NCBI GenBank assembly: GCA_964477485.1
Contig: CAYZEE010000003.1
Location: 1-42,950, forward strand
Reading direction: 5' to 3'
DNA: 42,950 nucleotides
From: CAYZEE01 sp964477485
GTDB lineage: Bacteria; Patescibacteriota; Microgenomatia; Levybacterales; UBA12049
Position 1 is the first letter of the stretch, and each line of letters starts with the position of its first letter. Below are positions 8,967-16,285 of the stretch, one piece after another. The translations under genes were made by a program, and so were the position numbers. Below the pieces are notes generated by a model that worked only from the letters and a program-made list of their open reading frames with translations, was not told the origin of the DNA and ran no database searches.

Positions 8967-10075
8967 AATATCGAATATAACTTAGCAAGTATAGACTTTG
9001 GATTCGTTATCACTTTATCCGTATCGGACAACCCTCTCAGAATCTCCGTCTGCCCGTCAAAAGTACTACCCACACTTACGGTTTTAAAAACAGGTTTATT
9101 ATCTGATAATACCCACACATGTGAATCGGCAAGAACCGTCCATGACGGAACGAGAATTACTTTTTGCCTAAAATTGCTTTTTATAAGTACGCTTCCGCTC
9201 TGCCCGAATTTTGCGTTTTTTGGCAAGTTGTTCAGCTTTATATCTGCCCTATAAACTTTTTCTCCACTTGAATCTAACTTCTGCTGAGGATATATCCTGT
9301 CAACTACACCCTGAAATTTTTTGCCGTTTAATCCGTCCAAGACTACTGTTGCGCTATTTGCGACACCTATGAAATTTATATCCTGCTGTCTTACATTTGC
9401 GCTAAAAACAATACTACTGGGATCTGCAACCGTAAATGCAGTAAGAGGAGTAATGTTAACTCCAGAGCTGGTCACATCTTCATGTAAGATTACCCCATTA
9501 ATTGGCGAGGTTAAAGTTGCAAGACTTAACGCATAATTAGCAAGATCAATATTAAGCTGTGCCGAATTTTGGGCCAGATCAGCATCATCAACAATTCTTT
9601 TCACTGCATCGTAAATAACTGTTGCTTCGGTAATTGCTGAATAACCATTTTTATTGTATGTATCCAAATCGGTGCGTTTCCGTCCTTCGGCAACACCTGC
9701 CTGCTGCTCTTCTAAAGTTTGGTTTTGAGCATTTTTTTGAGCTTCATAACTATTTGCCGCTATCTGCAGCTCTTTTTGCAAAGCATATGTATCAAGTTCT
9801 GCAATTGTTTCACCCTGGTAAATCTTATCCCCCTCTTTGAATGGAAGATAAGTCAGTTTGCCTCCGGTCTGAAAATTTAACGTAGCTTGATTTTGAGGGG
9901 CTAATGATCCTGACGCCATAATATCGTTATTTATTACCTTGACACTGGCAGTCTTGGTTTCCGGACGCTGCGCCGCGTTTGCAAAAAAAGTAACTGTAAA
10001 AATACCTGTTATTACAATAGCTATTGCAATAACACCATATTTTAAAGTTTGTTTTTTAAACAGTTTATTTTTCAT
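8963..10075 (-). CDS. HlyD-family efflux adaptor (periplasmic adaptor-like protein)
   Basis: About 370 residues. An N-terminal TM helix precedes a first lipoyl half (QATLNFQTGGKLTYLPFKEG), a helical hairpin region rich in Gln/Ala/Glu (about 100-180), a second lipoyl half (LTSPINGVILHEDVTSSG), and beta-barrel and membrane-proximal domains. I use the ATG at 10075, which has a GGA Shine-Dalgarno-like triplet 5 bases upstream and overlaps the marR end by 11 bases. A TTG at 10093 would add six residues and has less support. Together with the shorter HlyD protein it may form a mixed adaptor assembly for the MFS pump. Confidence 0.85.
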   Translation of the reverse strand: MKNKLFKKQTLKYGVIAIAIVITGIFTVTFFANAAQRPETKTASVKVINNDIMASGSLAPQNQATLNFQTGGKLTYLPFKEGDKIYQGETIAELDTYALQKELQIAANSYEAQKNAQNQTLEEQQAGVAEGRKRTDLDTYNKNGYSAITEATVIYDAVKRIVDDADLAQNSAQLNIDLANYALSLATLTSPINGVILHEDVTSSGVNITPLTAFTVADPSSIVFSANVRQQDINFIGVANSATVVLDGLNGKKFQGVVDRIYPQQKLDSSGEKVYRADIKLNNLPKNAKFGQSGSVLIKSNFRQKVILVPSWTVLADSHVWVLSDNKPVFKTVSVGSTFDGQTEILRGLSDTDKVITNPKSILAKLYSIL

Positions 10076-10502
10076 AGTTTTCCGATTTCTCAATCATCTT
10101 CTGTAAAATTCTTGAGAGTTCTCTTTTGTCCGAAATGGACAGAAAAGACAAAAGTTTATTTACCTTGCCTTCTCTTTGTCTTATCAAATCTCTTAAGAGT
10201 TTTTCGCCTTGCCTTGTCAAACTAACTCCCACAATTCTTCTATCTCTGCTATCATTTCTTCTTACTGCAAGTTTCGTTGCTATAAGCTTATTTATCAATG
10301 ACGTTGCCGTAGGCATTGTGGTTGAAAAATGGTTTGCGATATCTCTCATGTGGACATGCTTGCTTTTTTTAATACACCACAACGCTTCAAATTGAAGTAT
10401 TGTTATATTTGATCTTCTGGAATGGAAAGACATTTTATGCTTTAGCATCCTCGCAACCCTACCTAAGGCATCAATAATTTCAGAGTTTATATCTTCATCC
10501 AT
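10065..10502 (-). CDS. MarR-family transcriptional regulator
   Basis: 145 residues with the MarR winged-helix layout: helical dimer ends, a core helix-turn-helix (HMRDIANHFSTTMPTATSLI, about residues 50-69), and the wing signature NDSRDRRIVGVSLTRQGEKL with the conserved D-x-R-D-R-R (about 82-88). It is the first gene of an operon with two HlyD-type adaptors and an MFS exporter, the usual context of MarR repressors that sense the exported drug. A palindrome directly in front of the start codon is the likely operator, so autorepression is expected. Confidence 0.9.
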   Translation of the reverse strand: MDEDINSEIIDALGRVARMLKHKMSFHSRRSNITILQFEALWCIKKSKHVHMRDIANHFSTTMPTATSLINKLIATKLAVRRNDSRDRRIVGVSLTRQGEKLLRDLIRQREGKVNKLLSFLSISDKRELSRILQKMIEKSENYEK

Positions 10503-10507
10503 AACTA

Positions 10508-10559
10508 TTAGATAATCTAACTATTTGAGTATTATATAGATAATTGATAAATTTGTCAA
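10508..10559 (-). promoter_or_regulatory. Sigma70 promoter and palindromic operator of the marR efflux operon
   Basis: On the minus strand, TTGACA (10559-10554) is separated by 17 bases from TATAAT (10536-10531), a consensus promoter. Just downstream is the perfect 13-base palindrome TTAGATTATCTAA (10520-10508), 5 bases before the ATG at 10502. An ATTATCTA copy also lies in the promoter spacer. The palindrome falls in the predicted 5' leader, where bound MarR would block transcription. This is one of the few promoters here with a real leader (28 bases from -10 to ATG). Confidence 0.8.
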
Positions 10560-10580
10560 CATCCATAGCTGACCAAAAAA

Positions 10581-10614
10581 TGATATAATATGGGTAAACC
10601 GCCATAGCCCATAT
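10581..10614 (+). promoter_or_regulatory. Extended -10 promoter and leader hairpin of tRNA-Glu
   Basis: TGATATAAT at 10581-10589 is an extended -10 element about 37 bases before the tRNA. ATATGGG (10588-10594) and CCCATAT (10608-10614) form a perfect 7-base inverted repeat that could fold in the tRNA precursor leader. Confidence 0.5.
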
Positions 10615-10625
10615 GTCAAGTAAAA

Positions 10626-10699
10626 GGCGCCTTCGTCTAGCGGTTTAGGATATCTGGTTCTCATCCAGAAGATCACGGGTTCGAATCCCGTAGGCGCTA
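10626..10699 (+). tRNA. tRNA-Glu (CUC anticodon)
   Basis: 74 bases fold as a full cloverleaf. Acceptor GGCGCCT pairs with AGGCGCT (one G-U at the first pair), the anticodon stem TCTGG/CCAGA encloses loop TTCTCAT with anticodon CTC, and the T-arm ACGGG-TTCGAAT-CCCGT is regular. The discriminator base is A and CCA is not encoded. It decodes GAG. The accessory block starts directly after it, which suggests the tRNA region served as an integration locus. Confidence 0.93.
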
Positions 10700-10876
10700 C
10701 ACAACTCATAGTATTCTACGCAACCCGAAGGCTAGACTCGTTTAGGTTGAAGCTGCTTCCTACTATTTGTTGGATTCGTTCGAAAACTGTTTCTTAATCC
10801 TGTATTGTTGAAAAATTATTCTCACATAGAACACTCTATTGAACCACGAGAAAAACATCGATGACCAGATTTGAAG

Positions 10877-12214
10877 CTATTTTTGTATGATAATCTCTCT
10901 TTGAGAAATAATAAATCGCGTTTTAATAAATGTCAGTTCTTCTTGTCTCTCCTCTGCTGTACCAATTTGTAAAACATGCATAAGATAGTTTTTTGTCATC
11001 TCCTGTTTATCTGCTGCGTTTTCAGGAATCCTATTAAACTCAGCCAAGTATCCATCAACAAATTCTTGGTGAAGTACTTGAGTTTTAAGTCTATGATACC
11101 TTTCAATATCTTCTTGAATCTTTCTATTAATGCCTGCGTGATTAAACTTAATCACATCTATCTTTGCAATAAGTTGCTTGATGAGATCTGCTTCTGTAAT
11201 ATAGGGTTCATCGCACTCATAGTCTAATGATCTTGCGCAGTGGTAGTAAACATGTTTTACAACCCTTCCATTGAGAAGTTTTCTATATTTATCCTCAGCT
11301 GTTATTCCTCCACCACATCCACCGCATTTGAAAATACTTTTGAATGGAAAGAGTTTATTCTTATATCCTTTATTCGGTTGTATTTGGAGCTGTATCTGAA
11401 CTTTGTCAAATAATTCTTTTGTAATTAAAGGGGTGTGTTTTCCTTTATACCAAGTGCCACTTCTTAGTGGAAATTCAAATTCGCCATAATAAAATGGATT
11501 TTTAAGAGTTGCATATACTTTACTTACTGCGAGTCTTTTCCCATTTCTTGTTTCAAATCCAATTCTATCAAGCCAGAGTTTTATTGTTCTTCCAGAATGC
11601 CCTTGATGCGCCATTCTTTCAAACATTTGTTTTACAAACTGTGAACGCTCTGGGTCAAGAACGATTAATTCATCAGTATGCCCATCGCCTATTTGATTTA
11701 AGTAGCCAACTGGTGCAATGCTGGGACGCCAGCCCATCAGACATTTTGCTCTCATTCCGCGTTGCACATTTACTCCTTTGTTATCATTCTCAAGCTTTGC
11801 TTGGGAACATAAAATCATCAGAAGGAATTTTTCATTTGGGCTATTGGAGAAGCTTTGCGAGTAAGTTTGAATCTTCACCAGTTTTCCCTGATCCATTAGA
11901 TCAACTACAGATCCCAAGTCTCCTGCATTACGAGAAAGCCTATCAGGTGCCCACGTGAGTATTCCATTAAATTTCTTCGACCTAACTTCTTGTAATAACT
12001 CCATGAATACAGGGCGAGTACCGGATGACTTTGCGGAGTGGCTTTCCTTTTTAACTTCTTTTATTTTGAGATTATCTCTCTTTGCTAAGGACAGCATCTC
12101 ATCAATTTGAGATTCAATTGACATTGTTTGCCGTTCATCAGATTCACTTGATTTCCTAGCATAAAGGCAATATTGAATTACTCCATTATCATGACTATCT
12201 GACTTAGTTCGCAT
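10877..12214 (-). CDS. Large serine recombinase (resolvase/invertase type)
   Basis: 445 residues. The N-terminal resolvase domain has YARKSSESDE with the probable nucleophile Ser22, and the APDRLSRNAGD motif. A recombinase DNA-binding domain follows (GYLN to NPFYYGEF, about 165-250), then a zinc ribbon with FKCGGCGGG and YHC...YEC cysteine pairs (about 296-340) and a C-terminal helical region. Large serine recombinases cut at a two-base core and move phages and integrative elements. At 445 residues it is near the short end of the class. It is the end gene of the accessory block, transcribed toward the tRNA-Glu. The frame is intact, so it may be active. Confidence 0.9.
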   Translation of the reverse strand: MRTKSDSHDNGVIQYCLYARKSSESDERQTMSIESQIDEMLSLAKRDNLKIKEVKKESHSAKSSGTRPVFMELLQEVRSKKFNGILTWAPDRLSRNAGDLGSVVDLMDQGKLVKIQTYSQSFSNSPNEKFLLMILCSQAKLENDNKGVNVQRGMRAKCLMGWRPSIAPVGYLNQIGDGHTDELIVLDPERSQFVKQMFERMAHQGHSGRTIKLWLDRIGFETRNGKRLAVSKVYATLKNPFYYGEFEFPLRSGTWYKGKHTPLITKELFDKVQIQLQIQPNKGYKNKLFPFKSIFKCGGCGGGITAEDKYRKLLNGRVVKHVYYHCARSLDYECDEPYITEADLIKQLIAKIDVIKFNHAGINRKIQEDIERYHRLKTQVLHQEFVDGYLAEFNRIPENAADKQEMTKNYLMHVLQIGTAEERQEELTFIKTRFIISQREIIIQK

Positions 12215-12239
12215 ATTATTTGTACTCTACTATTATTAA

Positions 12240-12252
12240 CGGTAAAGTACCG
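12240..12252. repeat. 13-base palindrome between the recombinase and the VRR-NUC-like gene
   Basis: CGGTAAAGTACCG is CGGTA, three bases, then TACCG. It lies in the short divergent region, 26 bases upstream of the recombinase start and 28 bases upstream of the other gene, a place expected for an operator or a recombination accessory site. Function is inferred from position only. Confidence 0.4.
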
Positions 12253-12280
12253 CAAATAGAGGTGGAAGTCTAGTAGCAAA

Positions 12281-12880
12281 ATGCTAGCAGAAAAAGACAA
12301 GATTCTGTATACTGCAACAATGCAAAACTTTAAATATCCAGCCACTTTTGTTCCCGATCATGAAGAATCTTATACACTAAACGGAGTTGAATATACATTA
12401 CCTGCAACAACTTTAGCATTCAAAAAGTGGGAGGGTGCTAGTATAAAAAATACGTTTGGCGGAAAACCATTAGTAAATTATGATGAAATCCCAATGTTTG
12501 CAGAACTTGCAATACAACGTACTATTTTAAAAAATGGCTGGTCAGCGAGATGGGTGGAAACATATGCTTCAAAAGGGAATAATCCATATTATTTTGTTAA
12601 CTGGTTGGATGCACCATTAACTCAACAGGCAGTTGAACCATTAAATGACCTGCACCATCAAAACCTCCTAGCAAAAATAGCAGTTCAAAATGGTAATTCA
12701 TATTCAGGCTGTTGGGACATACTTGCTTGGAAAGATAAAAGAACACTATTTTTAGAATCTAAAAGATTTAAAAAAGATAGTATTCGTAATACCCAACTTC
12801 ATTGGCTAAAGGCTGCATTGGATTCAGGGTTAGCTCTGAATAATTTTCTTATTGTGCAGTGGGACTTTAAGACTACTTGA
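12281..12880 (+). CDS. VRR-NUC-like PD-(D/E)XK nuclease
   Basis: 199 residues. The C-terminal part reads SGCWDILAWKDK, then LFLESKRFKKDSI, then TQLHWLKAALDSG. Asp146, Glu159-x-Lys161 and Gln172 plus Trp175 match the layout of VRR-NUC domains (G-x-x-D ... ExK ... Q..WL....G), a PD-(D/E)XK group common in phages as Holliday-junction or flap nucleases. The N-terminal 125 residues are not recognised. A start at Met14 is possible because neither ATG has a clear ribosome binding site. It is divergent from the recombinase and tail-to-tail with the large terminase, 12 bases apart. It is probably a mobile-element DNA-processing nuclease. Confidence 0.6.
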   Translation: MLAEKDKILYTATMQNFKYPATFVPDHEESYTLNGVEYTLPATTLAFKKWEGASIKNTFGGKPLVNYDEIPMFAELAIQRTILKNGWSARWVETYASKGNNPYYFVNWLDAPLTQQAVEPLNDLHHQNLLAKIAVQNGNSYSGCWDILAWKDKRTLFLESKRFKKDSIRNTQLHWLKAALDSGLALNNFLIVQWDFKTT

Positions 12881-12892
12881 GTGATAATTGCC

Positions 12893-14371
12893 TTATCTAT
12901 TGAATGAAAGCCCATTCCGTACAGGGGTATCAAATTCAAGCCACGTAACATTAGGTTCTGCCTTATTCAACTCTTCCATTAATTTGATACAGACCATTGT
13001 AAATGCGTCCATTAAATCATCATGCCTATATGTTCCATAATATAAAATTTGTTTTATTAATTCTTCGCATCCTTCTTCTGGAAATAATATTTTTCCATCT
13101 CTCATCCATGAACTTACCGCTTCAAGTCTTTTTTCCTTTGCAACAGTTACTCTTACATCTTCAAGCGTAATTCCCTGTTGTTCTAATTCTTGAATAACTG
13201 CCGGCTGAAAACCATTTGCTTCACAATAAAACGTCGAAGATATTCCTCCACCAATACTGTTATATAAAAGTTTAATTTGATCAAGAAGCTCTGGGAAGTC
13301 ATATTTATCATTAATTGGATATGGTTGAATAAAAATATATGGTTTTCCATCCATTTTATATGCTTTTGTTGTAACCATTGCTGTATAATCCGATCCTGTC
13401 TTTTTTGATATTGCTACATCAATACCAACTCCCGTATTTACAAGGTAATAATTTGATAACATTTGGTCGTAACGATGAATCCATTCAGGTTTGATAATTG
13501 CGCTAATTGCTGCTTGGGGGTTTAGCATGTACTCACTTTCCCAAGCTCTATCACTGGCAATATTTTGCTTTTCTTCCTCAATTATTTTTTTGTCAGGATA
13601 TCTTCCTTTCCAGGTAATTCTTCCACCTGGAGAAATAATGGGATATCTACGGACAACTCCTTTTTGTTTTTTCTCAAGAATGCGAGTAGCCAGTCTTCCA
13701 ATTAGATCATCGGGGTGAAGTTGCGTCCCAACGATAATAAAGCGAAACTTTTTTGCTTTTAATGAGTAGACATCTCTTGTGTACCAAGTAAATAATTTTT
13801 CACGACCTTCCACCGTGTTTGTGTCTTCTAGACCCTCAACGTCATCTAAAAGAATAACCTCAGGTCTTACATTTCCTTCTCTAATGCCACGAATGTTTTG
13901 TTCAACCGAGGCAACAGTAATACGCGCATCGTAATCTTTTAGATAAATAGTATATGATGACATTTCTGAATTATCTTCAGTAAATGGGCCAGCATCAGCT
14001 TTTAATAGAGAGTTATATTCTAGTTCGCGAGTGAGGTTTTTTGTAATATATTTTGCTTGCATTTGCGTTTTGGTAAAGATAAGGACAAAATGCTTTTTTT
14101 GCTTACCAAGAATTGACCAAAGAACGTAACAAAGACTAAAGATAGTTGACTTACCACATCCTCTAAACCCAAGAATAATTGAAAGGGGAATTTTATCATT
14201 TTCAGCGATCCGGAAGAACTCATAGTGAAATGAGGCAAGAGGGACATCAAAGTGATGCGATAAATATATGGCGAAAAAATAACCAATTTTTTCACTAGAT
14301 AGTCGTTTTCTTAGCTCCTGGTCATGGGCAATTTGTAGCATTTGTTCTTTTGTTAGTAGTTGTGTTTTCAT
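12893..14371 (-). CDS. terL: Phage terminase large subunit
   Basis: 492 residues, normal length for TerL. The ATPase part has Walker A in LGFRGCGKST (68-76) and Walker B VILLDDVEG (Asp176/Asp177). The RNase H-like nuclease domain starts at GVGIDVAISKKTGSDYTAMV (Asp318) and has a late acidic cluster, DDLMDAF, near the C-terminus. It drives ATP-dependent DNA packaging into a procapsid and cuts the concatemer. The gene sits 5 bases downstream of the small-subunit-like gene. Key residues are intact, yet no portal, capsid or tail gene follows: the next genes are a nuclease on the other strand and the recombinase. Confidence 0.88.
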   Translation of the reverse strand: MKTQLLTKEQMLQIAHDQELRKRLSSEKIGYFFAIYLSHHFDVPLASFHYEFFRIAENDKIPLSIILGFRGCGKSTIFSLCYVLWSILGKQKKHFVLIFTKTQMQAKYITKNLTRELEYNSLLKADAGPFTEDNSEMSSYTIYLKDYDARITVASVEQNIRGIREGNVRPEVILLDDVEGLEDTNTVEGREKLFTWYTRDVYSLKAKKFRFIIVGTQLHPDDLIGRLATRILEKKQKGVVRRYPIISPGGRITWKGRYPDKKIIEEEKQNIASDRAWESEYMLNPQAAISAIIKPEWIHRYDQMLSNYYLVNTGVGIDVAISKKTGSDYTAMVTTKAYKMDGKPYIFIQPYPINDKYDFPELLDQIKLLYNSIGGGISSTFYCEANGFQPAVIQELEQQGITLEDVRVTVAKEKRLEAVSSWMRDGKILFPEEGCEELIKQILYYGTYRHDDLMDAFTMVCIKLMEELNKAEPNVTWLEFDTPVRNGLSFNR

Positions 14372-14376
14372 ATATA

Positions 14377-14769
14377 TTATTTAGATTTTTGTAGCATAGT
14401 TAATGCTTTTACGATAAGCTGCTCTTGTTCCTCGGTTAGCTTATATTCATGTTGTACATTTCCGAGTAGCTCGACACGAGTTGAATAATCTGTATGGTGA
14501 TGCTTTAGCCAAAAGATGACAGCAGTAAGTTCTCTTTCACGAATTGCTGATATTAACTGTGACTCCGCCAAGTCATTTATAAGCTGTTTTCCGTTTGCCA
14601 GCGCTTCATCGGTTTCTTTTTCAAATGCTTCATCAAGTTTTCGCCATCTGTAGTATGTTGCCCTGCTAATTCCTGTTTTCTCACAAACAATATGAACAAT
14701 TGGCGTTTTCTTAAGCATCTCAACTATTTTTTGTTTTTCTTTTTCTTGTCGATTTGTAATACTATTCAT
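14377..14769 (-). CDS. terS: Terminase small subunit-like HTH protein
   Basis: 130 residues. A helix-turn-helix region (KKTPIVHIVCEKTGISRATY, about 20-39) is followed by WRKLDEAFEKETDEALANGK and a helical C-terminus, the pattern of phBC6A51-type small terminase proteins that recognise the packaging site. Its ATG overlaps the stop of the ParB-methyltransferase gene by four bases, and the large subunit follows 5 bases later. A plain transcription regulator is possible but less likely given the neighbour. Confidence 0.68.
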   Translation of the reverse strand: MNSITNRQEKEKQKIVEMLKKTPIVHIVCEKTGISRATYYRWRKLDEAFEKETDEALANGKQLINDLAESQLISAIRERELTAVIFWLKHHHTDYSTRVELLGNVQHEYKLTEEQEQLIVKALTMLQKSK

Positions 14770-16091
14770 GATATTTTTACTCCTTTTTTACCAGATAGAT
14801 TTTCCCAGCGTTTTTTAATCACTTCGGCATAGACAGGAGACTTTTCCATAACATAACAGCGGCGCTTCAATTTCTCAGCTGCAATAAGAGTTGAACCACT
14901 ACCACCAAATGGTTCAACAATTAAGTCTCCTCGTTTTGTTAATACTTTTATGTATGGAATTAAAATCTCAACTGGTTTAGTGCCAAACACTACTCCTTGC
15001 CCGGAGTTTTTCTCATCAGATGATCGAAATTCAATAAAATCTGTTGGTTGAGTCTTTTTACCTTTTTGGTACCCCTCCCAGTGGGGTTTTCCAGCTATTG
15101 CGTAAAGTGCTGTTTCATACTCTTCTTGTAGTCCATCAGCTTCTTGCTCAAGATTAAATGGAATGTCAGCTTTTGGTGATGCACCAACCATTGCAATATC
15201 GTGTTTTGAGAAGAACTTGTATTTTGCAGCAAAGCCTTGATGTCTGTTTGGTAAGTGCCAAACAAGCATGTTTTTTATTTTCCAGTACTTTTTCATTTCA
15301 CCCCAAATAATAGGAATATTTCGCCAGTTCTCATACACGATTATTGAGAAATTTTCTTTTTGTACCTTGGCTATATTTGCCATCCACTTCTCAGTAAAGT
15401 CAGGAGGCAGTACATCTGTTTCTAAATACTTTCTGTCTCGTTTGTACCCAAATCCTTCTGTGGGTTTACCATTTCTTTTTTTGCCATGTAAATAGTCCAG
15501 CAAATACGGCGGATCGGTAAAACACATTTCAGCTTTTTCTCCATTCATTAACTTTAACAATTCATACTCTATTGTTGAATCTCCGCACATAAGCTTACTG
15601 TCTCCCAGTTGCCATACATCACCTTTTTGGATTTCAATATTGCCAATGTGCATTTTCTTAAGTTCTTTTGCCAAATCAAATACTTCAGGCGTTTCGTCAA
15701 AACCAAATATGTGATCTAGCTCTTCGCTGCTAAATCCAACATCGTTTAAAAGAGAGGAATCAAAATCCGAAAGCAAACTCCAATCCCACTCTCCAGTATT
15801 CCTGTTAAGTCGAAGATTTAATTCCTTTTCTTTGGCTATATCTGAAATGTTGAGGTAAACAACCGGTACGTTTGAATATCCGAGATCTTTGGCAATCTTG
15901 AGCCTAAAGTGACCACCTATTACAATGTTTTTTCTGTTTGGTGCATTGTTGACAATTATTGGATCAACTAAGCCAAAGCGGGTAATGCTTTCAGTCAATT
16001 GCTTCTCCGCTTCCTTATCCCATTTTCTTGGGTTGTATGGCGCAGGGTTTAGTCCCGAAATTGCTACTTGTTGTATTTTTATGTTGTTCAT
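14766..16091 (-). CDS. ParB-like nuclease domain fused to a site-specific DNA methyltransferase
   Basis: 441 residues from the ATG at 16091, chosen because GGAAAGAG lies just upstream. Starts at 16103 or a TTG at 16109 are possible. The N-terminal ParB/Srx-type domain shows the NPRKW stretch and the IGGHFRLKIAKDLG motif. The C-terminal half is a beta-class amino-methyltransferase with catalytic TDPPY first and the SAM-binding EPFGGSGSTL last. This fusion is frequent beside terminases in phages and prophages, where methylation protects the element's DNA. It is the first gene of a coupled unit with both terminase subunits. Target sequence and whether it makes N6-mA or N4-mC are not readable. 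Confidence 0.85.
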   Translation of the reverse strand: MNNIKIQQVAISGLNPAPYNPRKWDKEAEKQLTESITRFGLVDPIIVNNAPNRKNIVIGGHFRLKIAKDLGYSNVPVVYLNISDIAKEKELNLRLNRNTGEWDWSLLSDFDSSLLNDVGFSSEELDHIFGFDETPEVFDLAKELKKMHIGNIEIQKGDVWQLGDSKLMCGDSTIEYELLKLMNGEKAEMCFTDPPYLLDYLHGKKRNGKPTEGFGYKRDRKYLETDVLPPDFTEKWMANIAKVQKENFSIIVYENWRNIPIIWGEMKKYWKIKNMLVWHLPNRHQGFAAKYKFFSKHDIAMVGASPKADIPFNLEQEADGLQEEYETALYAIAGKPHWEGYQKGKKTQPTDFIEFRSSDEKNSGQGVVFGTKPVEILIPYIKVLTKRGDLIVEPFGGSGSTLIAAEKLKRRCYVMEKSPVYAEVIKKRWENLSGKKGVKIS

Positions 16092-16225
16092 ATCTCTTTC
16101 CATATTCAATTATATTGAGTTTTCTAATGGGACTTATACATTTTTCAAAAAGCCAATTTTTGAGTTTTGAGGCTAAAAGAAAATTTTGGTATACTTTGAT
16201 ACACTTTATAAATTAAGATTATGTA

Positions 16226-16277
16226 TTGACAAGACAAACGAGAAGTATTAAAATAGGTTAAGTAAAAATAGTTTACT
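16226..16277 (+). promoter_or_regulatory. Promoter of the hsd operon with an inverted repeat at the predicted transcript start
   Basis: TTGACA (16226-16231), a 17-base spacer and TAAAAT (16249-16254) form a near-consensus promoter. The expected start site falls at about 16261, exactly where the perfect inverted repeat AGTAAA-AATAG-TTTACT (16261-16277) begins. The hsdM ATG is 31 bases after the -10. The repeat could be an operator or a small 5' hairpin that affects translation. Confidence 0.7.
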
Positions 16278-16285
16278 ATACCTAT

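Noticed and set aside
10521..10709. 62-codon minus-strand reading frame containing GFEPVIFWMRTRYPKPL
   Set aside because: It is the antisense reading of tRNA-Glu, a well-known false protein, and it also covers the marR promoter.
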